Part shown: positions 46,830-57,905 of the stretch, piece after piece
How positions within the stretch are numbered: position 1 is the first letter of the stretch
How the letters are laid out: every line of letters starts with the position of its first letter
From: Trichobilharzia szidati
Lineage: Eukaryota; Platyhelminthes; Trematoda; Strigeidida; Schistosomatidae
Reading direction: 5' to 3'
Assembly (NCBI GenBank): GCA_944472155.2
Contig: OX235277.1
Location: forward strand, 29,956,804 to 30,020,803
DNA length: 64,000 bases
Notes under the pieces: generated by a model
Databases searched by the model: none
Seen by the model: only the letters and a program-made list of their open reading frames with translations
Told to the model about the DNA's origin: nothing
Program-made: the position numbers and the translations under genes

Positions 46830-47040
46830 TCACCGGTTCGCCCAAGTGGTTAGCTAGAAGTTTGGTGGTTTGAAATGATTCGGCTCTCCGAACTCAGCCA
46901 AACAGGGTACACCACTGATGAGCTTGATCCCAAATGACCGAAACTGCCGTCGGGTGTTGAGACCACTGCCATCTGACTGGCAAGCACAACTGGTTGATTT
47001 GATAGGTAGTTAACTATTCATCTAAGTCAATGAATAGTAT
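46830..47040 (+). repeat. Hammerhead-type SINE, family D, best copy
   Basis: Head 'GGTTCGCCCAAGTGGTTAGC' (tRNA-like), then the ribozyme: stem I ACACC (46909-46913) with GGTGT (46953-46957), CTGATGA at 46915-46921, GAAA at 46940-46943, GTC at 46949-46951. Stem II is weak in this copy (GC..ACC), so function is doubtful, but all catalytic boxes are present. Confidence 0.6.
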
Positions 47041-48119
47041 GCAACATCAGATATCCTAATTGTTTCCTTTTATTTTAAATACTCGAGGATTAGCATAAGG
47101 GGAACTTAATTCTCAGTCTCTACTCTATGTGAATTATTTTTAGAAAGCTTACTTTCATTTCTACAGAGTAGTAGTAACAGTATCATTTGAGGACATTTAA
47201 ACATCCTTTTAAATTCTAATTTTACTCAAGGTTTACGTTTGAGTAAATAAAATAGACAATAATGATATAAAAGAATCATGATCACTAACTGACATGTTGT
47301 TATATATTCGAACTCTATTACGGGACACCATCACACGAAGATTCATCCAATTCTGATGAAATAGTAAACAGTGAAGATTCCACTATTAATGACTACCAAA
47401 CATTTCAACTTTGAAAACCTTATTGCTTTATACTTCAGTTACCTATTCTGAGAATTATGAATGGCATCGCTTATGAGTAAGTTAAGTGGCGCATTACACA
47501 GGGTAGCTTTGATACACATAACTATTGTTATTTTTAAAAATAGATTGATAAATTTGTATTCAAACATATGCCTTTTAGGGTAGTTTACCTGCGTTTCCTT
47601 TTGTTGTGTTATTGAATACAATTATTGATTCACTGTGTTAGTGTACTATTCACATTTGAAACTATTGATTTAAATAATTTATTGGTTTTCCAAGTATTGC
47701 CGGTTGCTATGCCTTATTACTATTCCTATTTATTGTTATTATGCTTTAATTTGGGTAGGTACAGTGTTCCTATATCAGTTTCCCTCTTTCTCTTTCTCTC
47801 CCCTGCTTCTTTTCTAATCATTTCTTTATCAGATTTCATGTCAGCAGGTTACGATACTTAATGGAGAATTCCTTAAATGATTAAAGATGCTCATTAAAAA
47901 AATTTAGAAGACTGAGATTGTTGAATAAAGAATACTTTTGAGTCATTAATCCTTCCCCATCAGTTTCCACAGTTAATGCATAAAGAATTATTGTTATTAA
48001 CAACACTAGTGTTATTTTAAATAACCTTGAATCAATAAATTTGATGGAAGACAATCTCAAAACATCTGTGTATCATAATATGTCTCAATTAAGAATAATA
48101 ATACAGAATTTATGAATTT
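47041..48119. other. Intergenic, nothing recognised
   Basis: AT-rich; the small ORF at 47625-47861 is hydrophobic and pyrimidine-driven with no splice or domain support. Confidence 0.3.
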
Positions 48120-48250
48120 GTAGGTTCTACGACATGCTAGGGTAACAGTATTGACTTGATCTGTTTCACATGCACGCACAGCACCGGTTGTTTCAAGCCA
48201 ATTGCAATAGCCTCTGGTGTTTGGACTGTTCGATATTCAAAGACCTTCGG
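48120..48250 (-). pseudogene. PLE 3' end fragment
   Basis: Matches the 3' end seen at 13190-13300 ('GCCAATTGCAATAGCCTCTG' parallels GAGTGCAATGGCCCTTGCTG). Head-to-head with the next fragment. Confidence 0.45.
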
Positions 48251-48334
48251 AAAGATTTGCCAGTGTGACCAAATAAAGCTGTAGTTAAAATCCTCAACAA
48301 TTCGATATTAGACCACCTTGTACGGACAGGTCAT

Positions 48335-48485
48335 CTTTTTCTATCGTCTATCGAATAACAAATAAATTGGCAAAAGCCACCCTAGATACAGAACATTCCA
48401 AACTTTAGAGTCTATTGCAGCTCGCTTAGAACAACTGGAGCTTTGTGTGCAAAAGAAACAGGTCAAGTCAGTATTGTTACCGTGG
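48335..48485 (+). pseudogene. PLE 3' end fragment, opposite orientation
   Basis: Matches 25890-26030: AATAAATTGGCAAAAGCCAC, 'GAGTCTATTGCAGCTCGCTT', then CTTTGTGTGCAAAAGAAACA. Forms an inverted pair with 48120-48250. Confidence 0.45.
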
Positions 48486-49327
48486 CCTGCTATTTGCGTA
48501 TACATTATTATTTAGAATTGTAGTCAGTTAATATTATTGATTCAATGTTATTGGTAATGTTTTATGTTCACTAATCTCAGTCTTTCAAAATTCTTCAAAA
48601 GCTTTTGAAAATTCCCATAATTTATTTTGTTCTGAAGAATTTGTTTTTTTTTTTAAATATTAAATTCCTTTATATCTAAAAGTGGTTTAGATGATAAATA
48701 TTATTTAGGTCCATGAGGTGAAGCGGTTGTATAACAGTTGAATAAACATCAGTTAACTTCGAAGTATACTGTCTCCTCTTTCTTTTTTATTTGTCTACTG
48801 TGCACATCACCAAGCCTAATATGTGTTGCTTTAAGCGGGAAGGTACACCATGTTTAGATTTTCCTCTCTCTCTCTCTCTATTGAAACTCATCAGAAAGAT
48901 TAAAACTGACTCTCTTCAATATTTTAGACACTATTCAGTTATTGAATAAAGTTCATTTGTTAATAGTACATTGACTTTAGTCGTTGGTAGTTAATAAGTA
49001 GCTATCATTGAGAAATCAATAAGAAGCAAAGAATACTAAATGATTGTTTTGTGCCAGATGATTACTCTTCAGCAGTGTATGCCCACCAGCGCATTTATAT
49101 TCACATTATCGTATTGAAATCCCTTAGTCTATGGTTCCCAAGTTGTGTTGATTCAGCATTAGAAAATCTGAAGCTGCTGCAGGCTCGATGCTGCTGCTGC
49201 TGCTGAGCATTCCTAAACCGGAAACGAAGGAAACTTCTACTAATCTCTCATTGTTAGTGGTTTAGGTTAGTTAGCATTTGCTGTTGAACAGTTACGTTGA
49301 ACCAAAATGCTTGTTTTTTGTGGATAT
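48486..49327. other. Intergenic with short simple repeats
   Basis: Poly-T near 48646, (TC)n near 48864-48879, (GCT)n near 49189-49205. No gene seen. Confidence 0.35.
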
Positions 49328-49690
49328 GTAGGCTCCTAGTATAGCAGCTTCGACGATGTCTGAGGAACAGTTGGAAGTTATTTCGGTAGATATTGACTAG
49401 CAGTGGAATTTAGGGTTAGTAATTCGTCCTGTATGGGACCAGCCAACGGGATGTACTAAAAAATCAGTAACCAAAGGGAAATGCAAATAAATCCAACAAC
49501 GAATGATAACTGATCCCCATTGAACAAAAGGGGGCTGTCGTCGCCCAGAGGATAGTGTTTTGGAGTTTGAAATGAGGGTTACAAAGTTCAAGACTTAGAC
49601 ATTGGTTAATGCAGGTAAATCCGGATGACGAGTTCCAAATGAGATGAAAGGAGCCTGATGGATTTCACTGCTAATCACCATAAGCTAAGC
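49328..49690. repeat. Sm-alpha-like SINEs, overlapping inverted pair
   Basis: 49328-49545 is the minus-strand unit ('GACTAGCAGTGGAATTTAGG', then ATTCGTCCTGTATGGGACCA). 49545-49690 is the + strand unit (GGATGACGAGTTCCAAATGA, then GGATTTCACTGCTAATCACC). Both ribozyme cores are mutated (CGATGACGAG). Confidence 0.5.
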
Positions 49691-50044
49691 TACTCAGTCA
49701 TGATAAAAACTATTCTTGGACTAATCAATTCTCAACATACTTTTCATTTATTCAACCTAACTTTTAATAATGTTTTCAAATAATAAATTCTCTTCCATTG
49801 TTCACATTTAAACAAAAGTACTTTTAATGACAATATTCTTTACTGTCATGTAGGCATTAGAAATGAGACCACCTTTTTGCATAGCATTTAATCGATTAAG
49901 TGCAACGATTGTATGCATGTTTTCTATGAGAATAACCATGATTGTAAGTATTGAGTGGTCAAAGTGATGTATAAACTTATTCAACAAAGAATGTAGCCAA
50001 TTCGGAAGGGGATATGAAATTAATAAGAACACTAAATAAAAAAG

Positions 50045-50475
50045 GATTTCAACAAGACGGTTATTATTAACCTCTCACATTCTGAGTGAAATATATGGGT
50101 TCAGCAACACATTTCCAATTCACTTCACTCACTGTAGTCCTCTTTAAAAAGCTCCATGATTGTCTATAAGATTTTATCTCGTTCTCCTTCCATACACTGC
50201 TGCATGTCACACTCGAACACATACAACTCATCATCCTATTCGGGTCCCACTCTGGAGTCTGGAGTTTTATGTTACTCAAGAGCCTCTCAAACTTTTGTCC
50301 GATTCATCTAAATTCCCTTCTGCACATTTGTTGGCCGCTAGGTTCTTGGTTGGTTAATCGTCTGCTAGAGTCCATTGTCTCTCATATTTCCTTGTCCGCG
50401 ATTTAACCTCCAGTATGCAGAGATGAAGCCAACTGTTGATAAAAGTATTCAGTGGCCTCTTGAAAACGATTTTGT
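50045..50475 (-). pseudogene. RTE-type LINE 3' end, decayed
   Basis: Minus strand equals the C-terminal end and tail: antisense of TATATTTCACTCAGAATGTG as tail relic, then segments parallel to 8735-9125. 5'-truncated. Confidence 0.55.
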
Positions 50476-50929
50476 TAGACACTTAGCTATTAGCTAACCT
50501 GACACTCAGTCTGTAGGTAGCTTATATTCATCAAAAATAACTTCAAACTTAATTTATAAGACTTTATCAATCAGAACATGATATAGGTCTATTCCCAACA
50601 ATAATTTGTATGTTCTGACGAACAAAACTGATCAGCATTTGATATAGAAAACTTCTTTATCAGTTTTGACTGTTTTTCTAATGGCTACTGAACTATCTCT
50701 GTAGGTATAGTTTGAGCCAAGCTTGTCAGTGACTGTGATATTATTTTTAGATTGTGTAAATATAAGTCTAGACAATGATGAATAATGGATAATTTTTGAT
50801 TCAAGGTTAAACAGAACAACTGCTAGTGAATAAAAATGATACTGTGACTGCAGGCTTTGAGCAATCAGTATAATGAAGTGAATTACCACTCTATAAGTTG
50901 GATGCTCAGAGTAAGATGGCAAATCAATT

Positions 50930-51075
50930 GGAGTATCCTGTTGGTAGTAAGTTCCGTAAAGATGGAAGGCTGGAAGTGAAGCTAGCAACCTCATCCCGTA
51001 AAATCGCCAGAGCTGTTGCAGCTTCCAAAAAACAAGCTTGAAGCTATATGTTCCACTTGGAACACAAAGCAATTA
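50930..51075 (+). repeat. tRNA-headed SINE 3' end inside left IR arm
   Basis: 'TAGTAAGTTCCGTAAAGATG' body and tail TATATGTTCCACTTGGAACA. Duplicated at 56180-56325 by the inverted repeat. Confidence 0.55.
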
Positions 51076-51289
51076 AATGAGGGAAAATTATAGAACGGTG
51101 TCGAAGCCAGATGGAATATGGTCACTCTCCCACAGTCACCTATGCTAGACGAGCGATAAATGTTGTGAATTAATTCCTTAAGCAGTGTACTCTTGAAAAT
51201 ATCCACTTTGTTTTAAGGGGCTTTTTACTAGTTACTTTTCGTATTTGAAGAGTCGTCACTCTAGAATTATTGAGTCCCACTTACAGTGG

Positions 51290-51889
51290 TGATGCATCAC
51301 AAAGTTTTTAAAAAGATGCAGGAGATTTCTGTCTGTTTCACGCAGAAATTTCCATTTCTTTCTCACACAATCTCCTCGATATCACACTCTAACATACACC
51401 CAACTCGTCGCTCCCCATTTAGGTCCCACTCTAGAGCCTGTTGCTTGATGTCATTCAACGGTTCATTCAACATGTTTTTTTAGGTTATAGATCCTTGGTT
51501 GGTTTGTTGCCTGCTAGAGCTCCTTATTGTTTATCCTTTCTGATCTTCACTATCAAGCTATAAGGGGCAGCTGTTAATCAAGGTTTGCAGCAGGTTGTTA
51601 GAAATGCTTTCTGTGACACGGGAACGAAGTCTTTGAATGATGATGTAAAAGCACTGACTGACTGACTGACTGACTTGACATTGTTGTGTAAAATTCGGAC
51701 TTTTTCCTTAGGCTGAGTACAATACGTCTCCATACTGATTTCAGGTATGTCTTTCTTTTTCGATCCTGGCTACCTTTGACGTCTTCATTTATGTCACCTT
51801 TAGCTGGAGCAATGATGCCTGGTTAGGTGGAAGAGATATCTTCAGTTTAGATTTCCCCGATTAATGGTGATTGATACTTATCGTTGTTG
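51290..51889 (-). pseudogene. RTE-type LINE 3' fragment in left IR arm
   Basis: Mirror of 55365-55965. Contains five ACTG units at 51653-51674 at the site corresponding to the Lys-Ser-Val codons after the RT core. Confidence 0.6.
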
Positions 51890-51904
51890 ACCCGATTAGA
51901 CAAA

Positions 51905-52285
51905 ATAATATAATTTACAAAATACCCTGTTGTGACTGTGAGTGACGTCAACCACATAGGTCAAACTAGTAGGTCGGGGGTAGTCAGATTATCAGAACAT
52001 AAGAATTTAGCTAAGGGAAGAATGGCTGACGCCGAAAAGATGAGTAATTTAGACAAAAGCTCAGCAAATGCACTTCACGCATTAACAAACAACCACACAA
52101 TAGGGTGGGATAGGGTTAAAATTCTAAGAAGTAATCTAGGTAGGTGGAGAGAGAGGTTGATTACTGAATCCTTGTTCATCGAGTCTACACCCAATACATG
52201 CAACAGAAATGATTCAATACAAATACCAGAAATAGGGAAGATATTATTACCGCCGGTGAAATCAGAAGAGGATAATAAATAATCT
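51905..52285 (+). pseudogene. Penelope-like element GIY-YIG domain, third lineage
   Basis: Reads 'IIYKIPCCDC', a frameshift, then HIGQTSRSGVVRLSEHKN, 'ALHALTNNHTIGWDRVKILR', 'RWRERLITESLFIESTPNTC' and 'NRNDSIQIPEIGKILL'. This order (Cys pair, Y-I-G-Q-T-xR, later Asn-Arg-Asp near the end) fits a PLE nuclease unlike those at 5345 and 38600. Starts 16 bases after the left IR arm ends. Confidence 0.6.
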
Positions 52286-52689
52286 TAAAATTCTATTTCA
52301 ATTCAAACACATCATAACATTCTAACAAGTAACTTATTATGACTATAAAAAAACACTCGTCTTATTTTCCATCTGATTGTAATTGATCAATAAAACTCGT
52401 ATTATTATTTCTGAATGTACATTATCTCATATTGAATTTTATTCCAAGATCTAATCGATTCCACACATGTATATAAATGAAGGAAAGAAAGAAAGTTGTG
52501 TGAGTAACTTGATATGGTTATGAGCAATAGTTTATGCTTGAAACGTCATCAGTAAGTATTACTGTACAACACTGTGTGACTAATCAAAATAAAATCTTAT
52601 CCATAATGGAGTTATGCTCTACCACAGTGCCCAAGTTTTATACTTGTATCAGTGTGTGTCTAGTCCTATCTATGGTGTAAACTGATTTC

Positions 52690-52925
52690 TATCATTCAGG
52701 TTTGCAATGTGGCCACCATACTAAGTGGCTTGCCATCACGGTGCACTGTAAATTGTTGGTATTAGATGATTGAAGGCAATCGGTAGGAAGCCTTGGACCT
52801 AGGTTTCGTGCTAGCTGGCACTCATCATTTTCGAGGTTGCCGATGCGCCTTGCTGATGAGTTGCAACTAGCACGAAACCTAGGTCCAAGGCTTCCTACGG
52901 ATTGCCTCAAACCGTATAATATGAA
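52690..52925. repeat. PLE-type terminal repeat, inverted hammerhead pair
   Basis: Blocks GGAAGCCTTGGACCTAGG (52788-52805 area) and CCTAGGTCCAAGGCTTCC (52878-52895 area) are reverse complements, each next to a hammerhead core: + strand at 52847-52891, minus strand reading ATGATGAGTGC, GCACGAAAC. The minus copy has an A in place of the first C of CUGAUGA and lacks stem I. Confidence 0.6.
52847..52891 (+). ncRNA. Hammerhead ribozyme, complete minimal fold (PLE type)
   Basis: Stem I is GCCTTG (52847-52852) with CAAGGC (52886-52891), six perfect pairs. CTGATGA is at 52853-52859. Stem II is GT-GC (52860-52861, 52863-52864, one bulged T) with GCAC (52870-52873) around AACTA. GAAA is at 52874-52877. 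Stem III is CC/GG with a TA turn (52878-52883), and cleavage would follow GTC at 52885. Very short stem III is a described trait of PLE hammerheads, thought to favour dimers. Confidence 0.75.
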
Positions 52926-53684
52926 CTACGATTTATTGATTGTCATGCAATAATATAAAAGAAACAATAAAAAGCCCTTAGACTTCATTCTGAACAAGTG
53001 AAGAGTCATCAAAAGCGAAGAGTAAATCTAAACTTTTACTTCTTTTATTTTCATTTTCCTTCTGTGAACTTACATTTTAAGAAAAATACTCACGAGTACT
53101 TGATCTAATGGTGTCCATGTGATATTTTCCTGATTACGAAATCATAGAGATGAATTATACTAGTCACACTTTTCTCCCTTCTAACATAGATTAGTCTTAG
53201 CTCCAGTAATCTGCGCATGCGTGTGTGTGTGTGCGTGTGTGTGTCAGTAGTGACAAACAAACATACACATGAACACGTGAACTTTTTTTTGCAAATATAG
53301 AAAAAAAAAATCTTTAAGATTATTACTTTGATCATATTCACTAGAGTGTAATAATTGCCTTGTAAAATGTTACAGATAAATACAATAAATAATTCAGAGA
53401 AGTGGTCTGATTACCGAATGTACACAATCTATCCAGCCTTAAGTACAACGAACAAGGATACTATAGTGTAAAGAGTAAATTTCGCACAAAATTGTGGTCT
53501 ATATATATAGATTTCATGAATAATGGAGCATATCAACACGATTTATGTATAACGTTAGTGAACTCATGTTGAATTGGATAGTCTGAAATGTGTCAATCAA
53601 TTATTTGTATAAGTTATACTATAAATCAGTGAACTTTTAAAAGAAATTATCATCAGATAATAGATATAACCTACAACGCGCCCA
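52926..53684. other. Intergenic with a GT microsatellite
   Basis: (GT)n at 53219-53244. No gene seen. Confidence 0.35.
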
Positions 53685-55270
53685 GCAATACCAACAACGG
53701 AGACAGAGCTACCAGTGAACACCAACCCCCGACGAAATCAGAAGTCCTGAAGGCAGTCAAGATGCTAAAAGCTGGAAAAGCAGCAGGACCAGATGGAATC
53801 CCAGCAGAAGCATTGAAAACGGACCCAGAGACAACAGCGGACTTGATGACGCCACTACTGGAGAAGGTGTGGAAAGAAGGCAAAGTACCCGAGGATTGGA
53901 AGAAGGGATACTTATTCAAACTACCAAAGAAAGGAGACCTAAGTCAATGCAAGAACTGGCGCGGAATTATGCTCCTGTCCATCCCAAGCAAAATACTAAG
54001 CCGCATCATCCTGGAGAGAATCAAACATGCCCTGGATGAAAAACGTCGACCGGAACAGGCTGGATTCAGGAGGAACAAGTCATGCATTGACCAGATCGCC
54101 ACATTACGGATCATCATTGAACAAAGCTTGGAATGGCAGTCACCTCTCTACCTCAACTTCATCGACTTTGAAAAGGCTTTCAACAGCGTCGATCGAGAGG
54201 TGATTTGGCAACTACTTCGCTACTATGCGGTGGCACCGACAATTATACATCTTATCCAACAGCTACACGACAATGTTGCATGCCAAGTAATCCACAACGG
54301 AAAACTTACGGAATCCTTCGAAGTGAGGACAGGAGTAAGACAAGGCTGCCTACTATCGCCAATGATTTTCCTGATTGCAGTAGATTGGATAATGCGACAA
54401 ACAGTGGGCAATGAGGAAACAGGCATAAAGTGGACACACACAAAAACTTGGAGGATCTGGACTTCGCCGATGATGGTATATGTATGATTTCCCACAAACT
54501 GGAAGATATGCAAGCGAAAAGCAACAAGTTGGCGATAGAAGAAGCACCCAGAGAAGATAGGACTTCAGGTGAACATAGATAAAACAGAGGTGATGAAAAT
54601 TCCTGGGCAACACCACCAACAGCAACAACGACAACTGACAACAATCAGCATAAATGGGAGGAACCTGAAAGAAACAACCTCCTTTACCTACTTGGGAAGC
54701 ATCGTTTCAACTACAGGCGGACGGAACTGACGAGGATATCAAAGCAAGACAAGGTTTCACTACTCTCAAGTCTGTGTGGAGGTCAACAACACTCAGCATC
54801 AAAAATAAGATCCGGCTTTTCAACTCTAATGTGAAGTCAGTGCTACCATACGGATCAGAGACTTGGCGAGTCATAAAGAGTATCTCAAATAAACTACAGA
54901 CCTTCATTAACAGTTGTCTTCGCTCAATACTCAAGATCAGATGGCCAGTAAAGATCAGCAACAGGAATCTCTGGGAGCGAACCAATCAGGAACCGATTGT
55001 GAAAGAAATAGGCAGGAAGAAATAGAGATGGATTGGCCATACTCTCAGGAAACCATCAAGTGACATCACTAGACAAGCCATTGCTCGAGTGGAACCCGAA
55101 AGGGAAGTGGCGAGTTGGTCGTCAGTGCAAGGGTGACTTGGAGGAGGTCGTGTGAAGGGGAGATGAAAGAGTGTGGGTAGACATGGAGCCAGGTGAAGAC
55201 TCTAGCAGAGAACAGAACGCGATGGAGACGCACGGCTGAAGCCCTATGTTCCTGTAGGAATTAAAGGATA
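53685..55270 (+). pseudogene. RTE-type LINE, RT domain, 5'-truncated
   Basis: A 241-codon frame: 'LKAGKAAGPDGIPAEALKTD', 'VPEDWKKGYLFKLPKKGD', 'LSQCKNWRGIMLLSIPSK', 'RPEQAGFRRNKSCIDQIATL', 'LNFIDFEKAFNSVDREV', TGVRQGCLLSPMIFLIAVDW. Near 54440 one frame slip occurs, and FADD is encoded in the next frame (54460-54480). 'GLQVNIDKTEVMKI', INGRNLKETTSFTYLGSIVS and later blocks follow in broken frames to the tail GAAGCCCTATGTTCCTGTAG and ATAATAATAA. Best preserved copy of its family here; endonuclease missing. Confidence 0.85.
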
Positions 55271-55282
55271 CAATAATAATAA

Positions 55283-55910
55283 TAACAATAATCAAGTGAA
55301 CATAGACAAGAGAGAAGGGAAGAAGATGCCTAACCACCAACACTAACACCACCACCACCAACAACAACAACGATAAGTATCAATCACCATTAATCGGGGA
55401 AATCTAAACTGAAGATATCTCTTCCACCTAACCAGGCATCATTGCTCCAGCTAAAGGTGACATAAATGAAGACGTCAAAGGTAGCCAGGATCGAAAAAGA
55501 AAGACATACCTGAAATCAGTATGGAGACGTATTGTACTCAGCCTAAGGAAAAAGTCCGAATTTTACACAACAATGTCAAGTCAGTCAGTCAGTCAGTCAG
55601 TGCTTTTACATCATCATTCAAAGACTTCGTTCCCGTGTCACAGAAAGCATTTCTAACAACCTGCTGCAAACCTTGATTAACAGCTGCCCCTTATAGCTTG
55701 ATAGTGAAGATCAGAAAGGATAAACAATAAGGAGCTCTAGCAGGCAACAAACCAACCAAGGATCTATAACCTAAAAAAACATGTTGAATGAACCGTTGAA
55801 TGACATCAAGCAACAGGCTCTAGAGTGGGACCTAAATGGGGAGCGACGAGTTGGGTGTATGTTAGAGTGTGATATCGAGGAGATTGTGTGAGAAAGAAAT
55901 GGAAATTTCT
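55283..55910 (+). pseudogene. Second RTE-type LINE 3' fragment in tandem
   Basis: Starts 'QVNIDKREGKKMP' directly after the tail of the previous copy, with a glutamine/histidine run, then residues parallel to INGRDL, 'NVKSV' and later blocks. From 55365 on it is the right arm of the inverted repeat. Five CAGT units lie at 55580-55601. Confidence 0.6.
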
Positions 55911-56623
55911 GCGTGAAACAGACAGAAATCTCCTGCATCTTTTTAAAAACTTTGTGATGCATCACCACTGTAAGTGGGACTCAATAATTCTAGAGTGACG
56001 ACTCTTCAAATACGAAAAGTAACTAGTAAAAAGCCCCTTAAAACAAAGTGGATATTTTCAAGAGTACACTGCTTAAGGAATTAATTCACAACATTTATCG
56101 CTCGTCTAGCATAGGTGACTGTGGGAGAGTGACCATATTCCATCTGGCTTCGACACCGTTCTATAATTTTCCCTCATTTAATTGCTTTGTGTTCCAAGTG
56201 GAACATATAGCTTCAAGCTTGTTTTTTGGAAGCTGCAACAGCTCTGGCGATTTTACGGGATGAGGTTGCTAGCTTCACTTCCAGCCTTCCATCTTTACGG
56301 AACTTACTACCAACAGGATACTCCAATTGATTTGCCATCTTACTCTGAGCATCCAACTTATAGAGTGGTAATTCACTTCATTATACTGATTGCTCAAAGC
56401 CTGCAGTCACAGTATCATTTTTATTCACTAGCAGTTGTTCTGTTTAACCTTGAATCAAAAATTATCCATTATTCATCATTGTCTAGACTTATATTTACAC
56501 AATCTAAAAATAATATCACAGTCACTGACAAGCTTGGCTCAAACTATACCTACAGAGATAGTTCAGTAGCCATTAGAAAAACAGTCAAAACTGATAAAGA
56601 AGTTTTCTATGTCAAATGCTGAT
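55365..56623 (-). repeat. Large inverted repeat, right arm (1259 bp)
   Basis: Partner of 50631-51889. The inner boundary CAACAACGATAAG falls inside the glutamine-rich stretch of the LINE fragment; the outer boundary falls at a TGA stop in a frame ending DKEVFYVKC (left copy: IKC). Confidence 0.85.
56180..56325 (-). repeat. tRNA-headed SINE 3' end inside right IR arm
   Basis: Duplicate of 50930-51075. Confidence 0.55.
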
Positions 56624-56884
56624 TTTTTCTGGCATCAGTGAGGATGTTAACAAAATGATCAGATTGTTGGAAATGTGTTGCGCAAATACATTACACGATT
56701 CAGACAAATTACGTCTTCTTATTGCTTTATCTAAAATGAAACCATTATGCTGTTTGCTGGGACGCTTATAGGCAGGGAAGTTTTGGTAATAGGTCTTAGG
56801 GCGGTGCATAAACGTGATTACGTGAACAGGAAGCAAAAGCTAGAAAGCAGCTGTAGAGCTAGTTGAAAGTGGCAACAGCGAAGC

Positions 56885-57130
56885 TCCGTAGAACATAGAG
56901 TTTCAGATACACATTTCGATAGTTTTCAGTGCTTTCCTATCAATATAAACTCACTCCAAGCCTACTCACAAGCTGTCATTTACTCCTAACACAATTACCT
57001 CCATATCATCCTTGGATGCACACCCAATTTGTTGTTTTTCTCTTGGGTTCCAGTCTAGGATCTACATGGCGTGTGATGTCACTCAGTGGTATCCTTATCG
57101 TATGTCTAATCTCTATTTCCTTATGGAAGA
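56885..57130 (-). pseudogene. RTE-type LINE extreme 3' end
   Basis: Minus strand tail relic GAAACTCTATGTTCTACGGA then blocks parallel to 8735-9000. Lies 0.26 kb beyond the right IR arm. Confidence 0.5.
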
Positions 57131-57214
57131 AAATACAAAACAGATGGCTAGTTAAAATTATCAATAATGAATTTGAGCACAACGGTATAATGCGATTTTT
57201 GATGTCATTCTGAG

Positions 57215-57440
57215 TCTAGACAACCAATGAAAACCTGAGAGTGCTTGACAGCCGTTTCGTCCTTGTCTGATATTCTTCAGTAATGCGCACCCACAAACCA
57301 ACCTAGCAGGGATTGAACACAGCTGGTTTACCACTGAACCAAGGGACGGAATCCAATGGCTGGTCTATGAATTCTAACTTCTGTCGCTTTGCGATATTAT
57401 AGGACCACCACCAACCACTGTTAGCCAGACTTACTGCTGT
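57215..57440 (-). repeat. Hammerhead-variant SINE, family B
   Basis: Minus strand: head with 'GTTCAATCCCTGCTAGGTTG' B-box area, then GCATTACTGAAGAATATCAG and AAGGACGAAACGGCTGTC. GAAA box kept, CUGAUGA changed to CUGAAGA, which is still allowed by consensus, but stem II is broken. Confidence 0.5.
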
Positions 57441-57699
57441 TTCATCTCATTTGAAACGTCATCAGTCTGTGTCATGTAGGAGTGTCTACTTGACAGGGTT
57501 GAGGCAGAATATAATACAATCAGAGGGTTTCATAAAACTTTTGGCCACCATCAAGAGAATACAACTGGAGGGAAACTGAAACCTTCAGCCCTGAGAATTC
57601 ACCTGCACCAACAGATAGTGGCCAGTTCGAATTAGTAAAAAATAACAGGAAATTAAAACAATTTCCCATTGTTGGCTTGCAAGGATTAAACTTCTCACA

Positions 57700-57905
57700 G
57701 GCTTGGCCACTAGCTGAGATTATTCAGAATATCACTGGAAAACCAGGAATACTGGACAACCGTACAGTTTCAGTTTGAGACTCTTAAAAGTAAACACCCA
57801 CCGGGGCTCAAATTCAGAACTTTCCAGTCACAGATACTGAGTACTCCATGGTTTTCCAATGGTTCGTTAACTGATATCATCCGGTGATCAAACCTCAAAG
57901 TAAGT
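57700..57905. repeat. Family B SINE, inverted composite
   Basis: 57710-57830 minus-strand 3' body and head (GTTCTGAATTTGAGCCCCGG), 57840-57900 + strand 3' body ('GAGTACTCCATGGTTTTCCA'). Confidence 0.45.

Larger units (their letters stand above)
50631..51889 (+). repeat. Large inverted repeat, left arm (1259 bp)
   Basis: Position x pairs with 107254 minus x. Compared by eye to 55365-56623, the only difference seen is at 50643/56611. The arm holds a LINE 3' fragment, a SINE 3' end and 0.7 kb of other sequence, so it duplicates a composite rather than one element. Outside both ends homology stops abruptly. Confidence 0.85.

Noticed and set aside
50632..51072. 146-codon open frame on both IR arms as a gene
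   Set aside because: It reads through the antisense of a SINE tail and unrelated DNA, has no domain, and its identity between arms is explained by the inverted repeat itself.
54306..54644. Antisense open frames over the LINE (54223-54644, 33642-34097, 34251-34688, 62007-62444, 41718-42155)
   Set aside because: They are shadows of the RT coding frames on the opposite strand.
50631..56623. Large inverted repeat as terminal repeats of a DNA transposon
   Set aside because: The arms contain internal parts of known retroelements, no transposase lies between them, and no target-site duplication is evident at the edges.
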